The position numbers and the translations under genes are program-made. Source: JAXGQD01 sp040766665 (lineage in GTDB: Bacteria; Bacillota; Clostridia; Saccharofermentanales; Fastidiosipilaceae). From it: a stretch of 64,000 bases of DNA. Location: positions 248,001-312,000 of the forward strand of contig JAXGQD010000002.1 of the NCBI GenBank assembly GCA_040766665.1, given 5' to 3'. This document shows, in pieces, positions 34,239-43,624 of the stretch (position 1 is its first letter; each line of letters begins with the position of its first letter). The notes beneath the pieces are model-generated. The model saw only the letters and a list, made by a program, of their open reading frames with translations. It had not been told where the DNA came from and searched no databases.

Positions 34239-36115
34239 AAAACAAACCTACTGCTATTTCGACGTCTTGCGGCCCCTCGACCGCAAACGAACTGCTGCCC
34301 TTGCCCAGTGCTTATGCCGCACAGTTTGATGCACAAGCGCCGCTAGCGGAGTATCCTCGTCCGCAGTTGGTGCGTGCGCCGGAAAGTTGGTGCAGTCTCA
34401 ACGGGATCTGGCGCTATGCGATACGCAAAGGCGGATTGCCTGATAGCGGTATCAAAAGGATAAGCGTGCCGGATATGGACGGGGAAATCTGTGTGCCTTA
34501 TGCGCCGGAAGCCCTGCTTTCGGGGGTGCAGCGGCGGCTTTTGCCCGATGAGGTCTTATGGTATGAAAAAGTCTTTGACAGTGCGGAATTGCCCGCCTGT
34601 GGGGCGAAATCGCGCATACGCTTGCATTTCGGGGCTGTCGACCAGTCCTGTCGCGTGTTTTTGAACGAACGCTTTGTCGGGGAGAATCACGGCGGGTATT
34701 ACGCCTTCAATTTTGATATTACTTCATTTCTCCGTGCTGGCGCTAACGTATTGCGGCTGGCGGTTGTCGATCCCTCACAGACCGGTGATTGGGGTTATGG
34801 CAAGCAAACGTTGGAGCGTGGCAAAATCTGGTACAGCCCCAGCAGCGGTATCTGGCAAACGGTTTGGCTGGAGGCGGTGCCCGCAAGTTACATCTCTATG
34901 GTAGAAGTGACGCCTGACTGTCCCTCCTCAACAATCCACATGAAGGTGATTATTGAGCATCCACACAGTAATCAGATTACGGGCCAGATTGAAACGCCCA
35001 ACGGTCCTGTGCCCTTGCAGCTACGCAATTTCACTTCAAGCTTTGATCCCCCGCGGCTGGAAATCGAGCTGGAGGCAAGTTTGCCCTCGTTTAAAGCGTG
35101 GTCGCCCGAAGATCCGCATCTTTATCATTATGAACTGCGTCACGAAAACGATGTGGTGCGCGGTTATTTTGCCATGCGCGAATTCGGCTTGGGTAAAGAC
35201 GCAAACGGCATCCCGCGACTGCTGCTCAACGGCCAAGTCTACAAGCACGTAGGGGTGCTCGATCAGGGCTACTGGAGTGATGGCATGTACACGCCGCCTT
35301 GCGATCAGGCGATGATTGATGACATTTCCGCGATGAAGGCGCTGGGTTTCAACATGCTGCGCAAGCATATCAAAATCGAGCCGGCGCGCTGGTATTATCA
35401 CTGCGATCGCCTGGGCATGCTGGTTTGGCAGGATATGGTCTCGGGTGGTGGACCGTACCGATTTTCGGTGATCGGTCTTCTGCCCTTTTTAGGGATTCAT
35501 TTAAAAGATGGCAAAACCTTCCCCCGCTTCGGCCGCGCTTCCTCCCGCTCACGTGCTAACTTCGAGGACGAACTGCGTCGCACCGTAGCACAGCTCTACT
35601 CTGTGCCGTCCATCGCTCTATGGGTGCCCTTCAACGAAGGTTGGGGCCAGTTCGAAGCGCTGCGCATATATGAGCTGCTCCGTTCGCTGGATCCGACTCG
35701 TCCCATTGATCACGCCAGTGGCTGGCATGACCAGGGCGGTGGCGATTTATGCAGTCGGCACGTCTATTTCAAAAAAGTGCGTCTCAAACCCGATCGCCTG
35801 GGCCGTCCCTGGGCTCTGAGTGAATTCGGCGGCTACACGTTTGGAGTAGAAGGTCATATGAGTAGTACGAAAGTTTATGGCTACAAGCCTTATGCGGATT
35901 TGGAGTCGTATCAGGCAGGGGTCTTGGCTTTGTACGATGACTTACTGAGCGATCCTCGTCGTTTGCTGGCTACCACCGTTTACACGCAGCTCAGCGATGT
36001 CGAAGACGAGTGCAACGGCATCCTGACTTATGATCGAAAGATATCCAAATGGCCGGCCGGTAGTGAGGCTGCGGCGGCATTGCGTGCGCGGCTCGAGGCG
36101 TTGCGGCGGCTGTAG
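34235..36115 (+). CDS. Glycoside hydrolase family 2 protein
   Basis: This 626-residue enzyme is built like beta-galactosidases and beta-glucuronidases. It has an N-terminal jelly-roll (about 45-215; WYEKVFDSAELP and GENHGGYYAFNFDIT), an immunoglobulin-like domain (about 215-330) and a C-terminal TIM barrel. The acid/base glutamate is in FNEGWGQFE and the likely nucleophile in ALSEFGG. No signal peptide is present, so it acts inside the cell on an imported glycoside. It overlaps the broken MFS transporter by four bases. Substrate specificity cannot be assigned. Confidence 0.92.
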   Translation: MKNKPTAISTSCGPSTANELLPLPSAYAAQFDAQAPLAEYPRPQLVRAPESWCSLNGIWRYAIRKGGLPDSGIKRISVPDMDGEICVPYAPEALLSGVQRRLLPDEVLWYEKVFDSAELPACGAKSRIRLHFGAVDQSCRVFLNERFVGENHGGYYAFNFDITSFLRAGANVLRLAVVDPSQTGDWGYGKQTLERGKIWYSPSSGIWQTVWLEAVPASYISMVEVTPDCPSSTIHMKVIIEHPHSNQITGQIETPNGPVPLQLRNFTSSFDPPRLEIELEASLPSFKAWSPEDPHLYHYELRHENDVVRGYFAMREFGLGKDANGIPRLLLNGQVYKHVGVLDQGYWSDGMYTPPCDQAMIDDISAMKALGFNMLRKHIKIEPARWYYHCDRLGMLVWQDMVSGGGPYRFSVIGLLPFLGIHLKDGKTFPRFGRASSRSRANFEDELRRTVAQLYSVPSIALWVPFNEGWGQFEALRIYELLRSLDPTRPIDHASGWHDQGGGDLCSRHVYFKKVRLKPDRLGRPWALSEFGGYTFGVEGHMSSTKVYGYKPYADLESYQAGVLALYDDLLSDPRRLLATTVYTQLSDVEDECNGILTYDRKISKWPAGSEAAAALRARLEALRRL

Positions 36116-36212
36116 CACCGTCGCTGCGGGGCTGTGGGTTGTGTTTGTTGGGCTGAGTCACACTGTATAGTCGGGGCGGTGACACCGCTCATCGGCGTTG
36201 TCGTCAGGAAGC

Positions 36213-36460
36213 GGTTTTTAGCCCACTTTTTACGGGGATGTGGTTGAAAGCACGTATGAACAGCTGGCGGATATGTCAAAAGACTGTTTTTAGCCCACTA
36301 TTTACAGGGATGTGGTGGCGGCGACCACACAGTCGTCAATAATGTCACAAAATCGTGTGTTTGACGTGAGCAGAGACCCTAAAACCACTGAAATGACCAC
36401 ATCCCCGAAAATTTTGTCCATTTTCATTGTTTCGGGAAAATTTCCACTCAGCAAAGCGGT
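36213..36460 (+). repeat. ~270-bp intergenic repeat, copy 1
   Basis: This segment, together with the adjoining hairpin unit, matches the reverse complement of 41346-41612 along its length. Shared blocks include AGCCCACTTTTTAC, GGGATGTGGT (twice), GTGTTTGACGTGAGCAGAG and ACCCTAAAACC. The element has an internal duplication (AGCCCACT...GATGTGGT at 36219 and 36292). No coding sense was found. Confidence 0.82.
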
Positions 36461-36524
36461 GTCGCAGCCAACCAAGCAATGCGACGGATTCAAAGAGGTG
36501 TCGCAACCGCCCAAGCAGCGCGAC
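36461..36524 (-). repeat. Two hairpin repeats, inverted orientation
   Basis: Units lie at 36461-36485 and 36500-36524 (39-nt period), in the orientation opposite to the 14.7-15.2 kb group. They lie 45 nt beyond the glmM stop codon and could serve as its 3' structure. Confidence 0.8.
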
Positions 36525-36568
36525 GGACAAAAACCGCGCGTCAAAATCAAGCAAAGACGCGCTCCGCC

Positions 36569-37957
36569 TTAAGCCTCTTCGTGTCCCTGTGCCTTGATGA
36601 CATCGATTACTTCAGTCACGTATGTATCACAGAGCTCCTGTGTCTGGGCTTCAACCATGACGCGGATCAATGGCTCTGTGCCGGATTCACGCACCAGGAT
36701 GCGACCTTTATCCGCCAAACGTTCCTCGACCGCTTTTACTGCTGCGACCACAGCCGGATCGTTTTGGGCATCCGGTTTGCTTTTGACGCGGATATTCTTC
36801 AGGGACTGAGGGTAAATTTTGACTGGCTCGGCCAATTTGCTGAGCGGCTGTTTTTTTGCCAACATGACTTCCATGATTTTCAGAGAAGTGAGGATACCGT
36901 CGCCGGTGTTGGCGTATTTGCTGAAGATGATATGACCGGACTGTTCGCCGCCGATGCGGTTATCGTGTTCCACCATATGCTGATATACGTATTTGTCACC
37001 GACGCTGGTTTTGACGTAGTCGATACCTGCTTCGTCGAGTGCTTTGTAGAGGCCGAAGTTAGACATGACCGTGGTGACGATGGTGTTGTTCTTGAGTTTG
37101 CCGCGCTCTTTCATGTAGAGGCCGTAAATGTAGAGAATGAGGTCGCCGTCGATGATTTTGCCCGTTTCATCCACTGCTAAACAGCGGTCCGCATCGCCAT
37201 CATAGGCAAAACCCACGTCCAGCTTTTTCTCCAGCACAAATTGGCGCATTACCTCGATGTGCGTTGAACCCGAGTTGACGTTGATGTTCAAACCGTTGGG
37301 CTCGTTATTGATGACATAGGTCTTCGCACCAAGGGCATCGAAAACAGATTTGGCGATGTTCCAGGAAGCACCGTTGGCACAGTCCAGACCAACCCGCAAG
37401 CCTTTGAAGGAGTAGATGGCCAAGGAAATCAGATAACCGATATAGCGGTTGCGGCCGGCGACATAATCGATGGTCTCACCGATGGATTCTTCAGTTGCAA
37501 ACGGTAGATCGGTAGCACCCGGTAGAAAGCTCTCGAAGTTACCGTCCAAATAATCTTCCACAAGGCCGATAAAGTCTTCATCCATTTTTTCACCGGCGTT
37601 GTTGAGCAGCTTAATGCCGTTGTCGTAGTAAGGGTTATGGCTCGCCGTGATCATAATGCCACAGGCAAAATCATCCCCAGTCCTAATCACGTATGAAACA
37701 GAGGGCGTCGTCGTGACGTGCAACTCGTAGGCATCCGCTCCGCTGGAGGTGATACCCGCCACCAGGGCGGACTCGAACATGTAACTGGAGCGGCGGGTGT
37801 CTTTGCCAATCAGGATTTTGGCGCGTTCACCCTTTTGCCCGTCTTTATCTTTGCTGAAGTACCAACCCAGGAAACGACCGATTTTAAAGGCATGTGAAAC
37901 GGTCAAGTCTTTATTGGCTTCTCCACGAAATCCGTCTGTCCCAAAATATCTACCCAT
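36569..37957 (-). CDS. glmM: Phosphoglucosamine mutase GlmM
   Basis: This 462-residue mutase converts glucosamine-6-phosphate to glucosamine-1-phosphate for cell-wall precursors. The N-terminus GRYFGTDGFRG, the phosphoserine loop TASHNP (Ser106), the metal-binding DGDADR and the phosphate-binding RESGTEP motif are all present. Its ATG overlaps the stop of the upstream GlmU-C-like gene (TAATG), giving tight coupling within amino-sugar metabolism. Confidence 0.97.
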   Translation of the reverse strand: MGRYFGTDGFRGEANKDLTVSHAFKIGRFLGWYFSKDKDGQKGERAKILIGKDTRRSSYMFESALVAGITSSGADAYELHVTTTPSVSYVIRTGDDFACGIMITASHNPYYDNGIKLLNNAGEKMDEDFIGLVEDYLDGNFESFLPGATDLPFATEESIGETIDYVAGRNRYIGYLISLAIYSFKGLRVGLDCANGASWNIAKSVFDALGAKTYVINNEPNGLNINVNSGSTHIEVMRQFVLEKKLDVGFAYDGDADRCLAVDETGKIIDGDLILYIYGLYMKERGKLKNNTIVTTVMSNFGLYKALDEAGIDYVKTSVGDKYVYQHMVEHDNRIGGEQSGHIIFSKYANTGDGILTSLKIMEVMLAKKQPLSKLAEPVKIYPQSLKNIRVKSKPDAQNDPAVVAAVKAVEERLADKGRILVRESGTEPLIRVMVEAQTQELCDTYVTEVIDVIKAQGHEEA

Positions 37958-38637
37958 TATTTGTTCTCCTTCGTTATCACTTGGCCGCCTGTTTTGAAAA
38001 TGCTATTTGCAGGAATAACGCCGCGCACCGAACTCAGTGGATAAATACTGGTGTGCGGTCCAACCACCGTACCGGGATTGAGCACCGAATTACAGCCCAC
38101 TTCCACATGGTCACCCAAAATCGCACCGAATTTGTGCAACCTCGTTTCAATGACCGGATGCGTCTCCTCGTAATAATTTCGTATCAGGACATCGCTGTTA
38201 TCGCTTTTGACATTCGAAGTAATAGAGCCGGCACCCATATGGGATTTGAAACCCAAAATCGAATCGCCCACGTAGTTATAGTGCGGTACCTGCACATTAT
38301 CGAAGAGAATGACATTTTTTAGCTCGGTGGAATTTCCTATCACGCAATGCTCACCGATGAGAGCGCTCTCACGGATGAAGGCACAATGTCTCACTTCTGT
38401 GTATGGGCCAATGATACAGGGCGAGCCGATAAACGCCGTTGGGGCGATAGTCGCAGATTTGGCAATCCAGATGCCTTCCAATTTCTGCTCATAAATAGCC
38501 GGATCCAGTTGCGGACCAAGCTCCAGAATCAATTTTTTAATGCCCGAGAGGGCCTCCCAAGGAAAAGTGAAAGTATTGAGATAGTCTGCTGCGAGACTGT
38601 GACTGAGGTCAAAAAGATCCGAACATGATATCAGCAT
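37957..38637 (-). CDS. Left-handed beta-helix protein (GlmU C-terminal-domain-like)
   Basis: This 226-residue protein consists largely of hexapeptide repeats (IAPTAFIGSPCIIGPYTEV, LIGEHCVIGNSTEL, ILGDHVEVGCNSVLNPGTVVGPHT), the fold of acyltransferases such as the GlmU C-terminal domain. The N-terminal nucleotidyltransferase half of GlmU is absent. Being directly coupled to glmM, it is likely to act on glucosamine phosphate or a related amino-sugar nucleotide; acetyltransferase activity is an inference. Confidence 0.85.
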   Translation of the reverse strand: MLISCSDLFDLSHSLAADYLNTFTFPWEALSGIKKLILELGPQLDPAIYEQKLEGIWIAKSATIAPTAFIGSPCIIGPYTEVRHCAFIRESALIGEHCVIGNSTELKNVILFDNVQVPHYNYVGDSILGFKSHMGAGSITSNVKSDNSDVLIRNYYEETHPVIETRLHKFGAILGDHVEVGCNSVLNPGTVVGPHTSIYPLSSVRGVIPANSIFKTGGQVITKENK

Positions 38638-38791
38638 CGGTTAATCTCCTAAAAAATTTCTTCCACATCTTAGCATTTTTTCTAGCTATATTCATCAAAT
38701 TTTTTCCAGCGGGTTTACTAGATCATCAATATGGCAAAATTCACCCAAGCCTGAAAAAGTCCCAAACCCTATACTATTTCGCGCTTTCCGC

Positions 38792-39724
38792 CTACCTCAG
38801 CTCATGCAGCCGCACTTGCCCCTGCAATGCTTTGACCAAAGTCAGCTCAGGCGCCTTCGTCCCCTCTGTCGTGACCGCCGCCGCACTGCAGGCCAGGGCC
38901 AGCTGCAAACCTTCATCAAGCGGCAAGTTCTGCTCAAAGGCAAAAGTCAAACCCGCCAGCATGCTGTCACCTGCCCCGACTGTCGATTGCACCTCTACGG
39001 GCAAGCCTTCAGCCCAAACCGCACGTTCTTGATTAACAAACAAAGCGCCCTCAGCACCCAGTGAAAGCGCCACAAATCCTGACCCTTGCTCGATGAGGCG
39101 ACGGCAAAGCATGAGCAAACCCTCCCGATTAGGCACTTGCTCTAAGGCAAAATACGCCATCAGTTCCGCACGGTTTGGTTTAATTAAATCCGGTTTTTCC
39201 TCCAGTGCCTGTGCCAAGACTGCCCCATCCGCATCCACAAAGACCTTTGCGCTTCGTTCATGCAACTTCCTGCTTAAGTCGCGGTAATAATGCATCGGAA
39301 AGTTTGCCGGTAAGCTCCCGGATAAGACGAAAATGGTTTCTTCGTTAGCCAGAGCACAAAGTTTGTCGGACAGTCTTTGCTCCTCTGCCGAAGTCACTTG
39401 CATGCCGGGTTCGTTGAGTTCCGTGATGCCACTGTCATCGACCCATACTTTGAGATTGGTGCGCGTCTGCGCTGCGACTGTTACAAAATCATGAGCGATG
39501 CCCACAGCATCTAGCTGACGCTGAATTTCTATGCCACTGCTGCCACCCAGAAAGCCCGTGGCCAGGGACTTTGCGCCCAGTTTATGGAGCATTTTGGAGA
39601 CGTTGATGCCTTTGCCCCCTGCGTCGCTGCGGATGTTTTGGAGGCGGTTCAATGAGCCGATGGAGAGCTTGTCCAACTCAGCCGTTTTGTCCAGTGCAGG
39701 GTTGCAGGTGACCGTCACTATCAT
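38792..39724 (-). CDS. PfkB-family sugar kinase (1-phosphofructokinase-like)
   Basis: This 310-residue PfkB kinase carries CNPALDKTAEL at the start, GGKGINVSKML, and the ATP-site motif TVGAGDSMLAG with the catalytic aspartate. This is the pattern of 1-phosphofructokinase and tagatose-6-phosphate kinase. The ATG at 39724 follows a GAGGT; the frame extends 47 codons further upstream without conservation. No fructose PTS gene is adjacent, so the exact substrate is open. Confidence 0.9.
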   Translation of the reverse strand: MIVTVTCNPALDKTAELDKLSIGSLNRLQNIRSDAGGKGINVSKMLHKLGAKSLATGFLGGSSGIEIQRQLDAVGIAHDFVTVAAQTRTNLKVWVDDSGITELNEPGMQVTSAEEQRLSDKLCALANEETIFVLSGSLPANFPMHYYRDLSRKLHERSAKVFVDADGAVLAQALEEKPDLIKPNRAELMAYFALEQVPNREGLLMLCRRLIEQGSGFVALSLGAEGALFVNQERAVWAEGLPVEVQSTVGAGDSMLAGLTFAFEQNLPLDEGLQLALACSAAAVTTEGTKAPELTLVKALQGQVRLHELR

Positions 39725-39885
39725 GGTTTGTACCTCGGAGACTTTTGCCACTTTTATACTTAAGACGCTGGGCAAAATCCAATAAAAAGCTACACAAATT
39801 ATAGCGCGACTGCACCGGCCTTGCGCAGAAAAACGTAAAATAAAAATTTTTTCAAACGTTTTCAAAGCATCGCTTGCAAAAACAC

Positions 39886-39914
39886 TTCACAAGCGCCAAG
39901 CCTTTTGCTATAGT
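39886..39914 (+). promoter_or_regulatory. Malic enzyme promoter
   Basis: TTCACA (39886-39891) and TATAGT (39909-39914) are 17 nt apart and 49 nt before the start codon. AGGAGG lies at 39952-39957. Confidence 0.7.
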
Positions 39915-39962
39915 GCTGATATCAATCGTTTTTTAGCGAAACAACAGCTTTAGGAGGCAAAT

Positions 39963-41138
39963 ATGTCGGATAACAACGCACTCGCAATTCAGAAACACAA
40001 AGAATGGAAAGGCAAAATTGAAGTTATTGCCACTGCTCCGGTCAGCACTAAAGAAGAACTTGCCGTCGCTTATACCCCAGGTGTTGCGGCTCCCTGTTTG
40101 GAAATTTCCGAGAATGTTGATTTATCTTATGAATACACCCGTCGCTGGAACCTCGTCGCTGTTGTGACCGATGGTACCGCCGTCCTTGGACTTGGCGACA
40201 TCGGCCCCGAAGCCGGTATGCCCGTTATGGAAGGCAAATGCGCTCTCTTCAAAGCTTTCGGTGACGTCGACGCTTTCCCGCTCTGCATCCGCAGTAAAGA
40301 TGTCGACGACATCGTACGCACAGTCGAACTCCTGGCCGGCTCCTTCGGTGGCGTCAACCTCGAGGACATCTCCGCCCCCCGTTGCTTTGAAATCGAAAGA
40401 CGCCTAAAAGAAGTCTGCGATATCCCCATCTTCCACGATGACCAACACGGTACAGCCGTTGTCACCGTGGCCGGCATGATTAATGCGCTGCGTTATTGTG
40501 GCAAAAAGATGGAAGACGTTTCCGTCGTTGTCAACGGCGCCGGTGCAGCCGCCATTGCCATCACCAAGCTGCTTTTTGCCTGTGGGCTCAAAGAAGTCAT
40601 TCTCTGCGACCGCAAAGGCGCCATCTATGAGGGTCGTGACGGTCTCAACGACGCGAAAGAAGAAATGGCCAAAATCACCAACTTCGAAAAGAAACCCGGT
40701 GGTCTGGCTGATGTCATCGTGGGCGCTGACGTCTTCATCGGCGTTTCCGCTGCCGGTGCGCTGACACAAGACATGGTCAAAACCATGGCCAAAGATCCCA
40801 TCATCTTTGCTTGCGCCAACCCTATCCCTGAAATCTATCCTGAAGAAGCCCTGGCAGCCGGCGCCAAAGTCGTCGCCACCGGTCGCTCCGACTTCCCCAA
40901 CCAAGTCAACAACGTTCTGGCTTTCCCCGGCATTTTCCGCGGTACCTTAGACGTTCGCGCATCGGACATCAACGACGAAATGAAGATAGCTGCGGCCCAC
41001 GCCATTGCCGATCTGATTTCTGAAGACGAGCTGACACCTGAATACATCATGCCGGCCGCTTTTGACCCACGTGTCAAAGACGCCGTGGCCAATGCAGTTA
41101 AAGAAGCGGCACGCAAATCCGGCGTCGCCAGAATCTAA
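39963..41138 (+). CDS. NAD(P)-dependent malic enzyme
   Basis: This 391-residue enzyme oxidatively decarboxylates malate to pyruvate. It is of the short bacterial type without a phosphotransacetylase domain. Visible motifs are AVAYTPGVAAPC, VTDGTAVLGLGDIGP, the metal and substrate site NLEDISAPRCFEIE, the catalytic DDQHGTA and the nucleotide-binding VVNGAGAAAIAI (GxGxxA type). It has its own promoter and terminator, so it is monocistronic. NAD versus NADP preference is not decided here. Confidence 0.95.
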   Translation: MSDNNALAIQKHKEWKGKIEVIATAPVSTKEELAVAYTPGVAAPCLEISENVDLSYEYTRRWNLVAVVTDGTAVLGLGDIGPEAGMPVMEGKCALFKAFGDVDAFPLCIRSKDVDDIVRTVELLAGSFGGVNLEDISAPRCFEIERRLKEVCDIPIFHDDQHGTAVVTVAGMINALRYCGKKMEDVSVVVNGAGAAAIAITKLLFACGLKEVILCDRKGAIYEGRDGLNDAKEEMAKITNFEKKPGGLADVIVGADVFIGVSAAGALTQDMVKTMAKDPIIFACANPIPEIYPEEALAAGAKVVATGRSDFPNQVNNVLAFPGIFRGTLDVRASDINDEMKIAAAHAIADLISEDELTPEYIMPAAFDPRVKDAVANAVKEAARKSGVARI

Positions 41139-41224
41139 GCTTTGTGACGCATAGCAGCGAATGTTATAGGTCGTAGTTGCTAATTCCTTCTGACTTTCGC
41201 CAGCTGCGGAGTTTGTGAAATAAA

Positions 41225-41272
41225 GAGACTGCCTTCTTGCATCGTCTGAGATGCGAGAGGCAGTCTTTTTTG
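41225..41272 (+). terminator. Intrinsic terminator after malic enzyme
   Basis: A long imperfect stem (GACTGCC...TTGCATC, 41227-41243, with GATGCGAGAGGCAGTC, 41250-41265) is followed by eight Ts. Confidence 0.92.
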
Positions 41273-41345
41273 TGTGTGCGGAATTCAGAAACGCTGGAGC
41301 TGCGTTCTGATAGGCGGGGATTCGTTGGGGGTGCGGTTATTAGTC

Positions 41346-41612
41346 CGTCGCATTGCTTGTGCGGCTGCGACACCGCTTTGTTAAGCAGAAAATTTTATAG
41401 AAGCAATAAAAAATGGACAAAATTTTCGGGGATGTGGTTATTTCAGCGGTTTTAGGGTCTCTGCTCACGTCAAACACACGGTTTTGTGACATTTTTGACG
41501 ACTGTGAGGTCGCCGCCACCACATCCCTGTAAAAAGTGGGCTGAAAACAGCCTTTAGACAAGTTCGCCAGCCTTCCATAGCTGCTTTCAACCACATCCCT
41601 GGAAATACTGTC
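41346..41612 (-). repeat. ~270-bp intergenic repeat, inverted copy 2 (with hairpin unit)
   Basis: The hairpin unit 41346-41370 leads into a segment that is the reverse complement of 36213-36485. The two copies thus face each other across the glmM, PfkB and malic enzyme genes (about 4.9 kb). Confidence 0.82.
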
Positions 41613-41648
41613 CACAAACACCTTCTGATGACAACAACGATTGGCGGT

Positions 41649-41673
41649 GTCGCGGCCACCCAAGCAACGCGAC
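41649..41673 (-). repeat. Hairpin repeat directly after a stop codon
   Basis: A single GTCGC...GCGAC unit ends one base beyond the stop codon of the lipoprotein gene that terminates at 41675, a natural place for an mRNA 3'-end structure. Confidence 0.75.
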
Positions 41674-41674
41674 A

Positions 41675-43453
41675 TCAGTACTCCACAAGCCTCAGAGAGC
41701 CGTCTTCGCCGCTGATTTCAAAGAAGAAATGCCGCTCTTTGCCAAGTCCGTCAATGAAACGAATCCCATATTGCGGTATGGAACCCGGGAAACTGACCCA
41801 AATGACCAAAGGCTTATCCGGTCTGATTTGCTGCAGGCTGCAGAGCACTTCATCTTCTACCAGTCGGAAACCATCGTTACTGTCATCAAAACCTAGGTAA
41901 ACAAAAGCGAAATCTTTTATTACCGTATCGTTCTTAAGCAGGATTCGTTGGGCAAATTCATCGGGTTTGAGAGGAAACTCTTCGTAAGAGGCATAAAGCT
42001 CCAAGGCCTCTTCTGTGGCAAATTCCGCGCGCATCGGTGTAAGCGTCAAATAACTTTTACTCAGATACAATTCTTCCGTTGCGGCTTGCAATGCATCGCC
42101 ATACTTTTCGAGCATTTCCTCAGTACCGTATTTCGTTTCAATCTCATCGGTATAGGTGACCGCCACACGCTGCCAGAGCGGGGCGTCGTTGATGCGGTCG
42201 TAATGCAGGAGGAGGTAGGGCTGACCTTTAACGCCCCATTCTTTGAGCCATTTTTTGCCATCAATCTGCTCGGTCTGCATTTTGGACCCTAGAACGAGTT
42301 GCTTCTCGTCTTCCGGGAGTAAACGGAACTCCATCTGCCAGAGTTGCTCGGCACTGTATTCATCGGCATACTGAACAGAAACTAGGGTTAGGGAGCTGAC
42401 TTTTGCCGCGCTGATGCGCGAACGCCCTCTCATGTCCAAATTGGCCACGGCTTTGCCGCTGTTCCAATCGTCCACCAGTTGCTGCACGTAATCTTTGGCA
42501 AAATCCAACACCTCATCGGGCACATCACTCATAGCATCCGCCGTCACTTCAACTTTCGGAGCTACGCTACCGTCGGGTGTTTCTCCGGGCATGGCATAGC
42601 GCAAAATCTCTTGGTAGGTCTTCGCCCCGTCCTGAAGAAGGAAATAGGGACCCGTTTTCCCACCAAACTGGCAAACACCGTTTTCATATAGCGTGCTAAT
42701 TTCGCTTTCACCCGTAGCGCTTTGCTTAAAGGACATCTGGTAATACTGCGTTATGTCATCCGGCTTTGATGCGTCTTTTTCTATCATGAAATTCAGGTAG
42801 ATTTCCCAAATCCTGTCCACAATATCCGTATCGCTGATCTCGGGAATATAAAGCGATGAAAGAGGATTGAGTTCAAAACTGAGGGAATCCGGCCAGAAAT
42901 AGACGCCCTGAATACGCTCGGCACTTGTTTGTATCGTGCTTTCTTTAGTTGTGCTTGGCGGCGGATTTGTTTGCGCAGTTGTGCTTTCTTTGGTGGCCGT
43001 CAGGCTGGCGGGGCTGGTTTTTGCCGTACTACTTGTGCTGCTGCTTGTCGTGCTCACACTGCTACTGCTGAGACTTGCAGTAGTGGAGACAGCCGGACCT
43101 GTGGTAACAGTGGTTTCCGCACTCGTGGTAGTGGACGATACGAGGCTAGCGGCGGTCATGCTTGTCAAACTGCTCTCGCGACTTGTCTGTGTCGTCTGGA
43201 CCATGCTGGTCGCGCTTGAGCTCGCACGTCTCGTTTCCGCTGTCAATGGCGAAGAAAAATCAGTGGCTCTTTCTGTAGGAATGAAATTACATGAGCTGAG
43301 AAATATGGCTGATGCTGAAATGAGCGCCACAGCCAGCTTGGGCGCATTTTTAATGATTAAAACTAAACCAGCATATCTCTTTTTTTGAACAATCTGCTTG
43401 AAAATCAAGCATGCCATAGACATGGTGCTTATAGCGAAAACCCACTTACCCAT
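41675..43453 (-). CDS. Predicted lipoprotein with Ser/Thr-rich linker, unknown function
   Basis: This 592-residue protein has an unusual N-terminus: a hydrophobic segment (about 3-18), a basic KKR stretch, then a second hydrophobic stretch ending in a lipobox-like FLSSC (Cys55). GGGAGG precedes the ATG, so the long N-terminus appears real. Residues about 65-185 are almost entirely Ser, Thr and Ala, followed by two folded regions of about 200 residues each with no motif I recognise. Location on the outer face of the membrane is likely; function unknown. Confidence 0.78.
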   Translation of the reverse strand: MGKWVFAISTMSMACLIFKQIVQKKRYAGLVLIIKNAPKLAVALISASAIFLSSCNFIPTERATDFSSPLTAETRRASSSATSMVQTTQTSRESSLTSMTAASLVSSTTTSAETTVTTGPAVSTTASLSSSSVSTTSSSTSSTAKTSPASLTATKESTTAQTNPPPSTTKESTIQTSAERIQGVYFWPDSLSFELNPLSSLYIPEISDTDIVDRIWEIYLNFMIEKDASKPDDITQYYQMSFKQSATGESEISTLYENGVCQFGGKTGPYFLLQDGAKTYQEILRYAMPGETPDGSVAPKVEVTADAMSDVPDEVLDFAKDYVQQLVDDWNSGKAVANLDMRGRSRISAAKVSSLTLVSVQYADEYSAEQLWQMEFRLLPEDEKQLVLGSKMQTEQIDGKKWLKEWGVKGQPYLLLHYDRINDAPLWQRVAVTYTDEIETKYGTEEMLEKYGDALQAATEELYLSKSYLTLTPMRAEFATEEALELYASYEEFPLKPDEFAQRILLKNDTVIKDFAFVYLGFDDSNDGFRLVEDEVLCSLQQIRPDKPLVIWVSFPGSIPQYGIRFIDGLGKERHFFFEISGEDGSLRLVEY

Positions 43454-43624
43454 TTATGTCGCCTCCCTTATTGCAAGTCTTATCCCTGCAAAACAAAGCT
43501 GCCGCAGTCAATTTCGAAGTATTAACCTATGAATCGTTAGATATTTACTAGTAATCTCAAGATGAGCGTAGCATGATTGGCAGGCTTTCTCAAGAAAAAA
43601 CTTTTAGCAAAAGAAAATTTTGCT

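Noticed and set aside
42929..43388. Plus-strand frames opposite the lipoprotein linker
   Set aside because: They arise from the repetitive Ser/Thr codons of the minus-strand gene and have no independent support.
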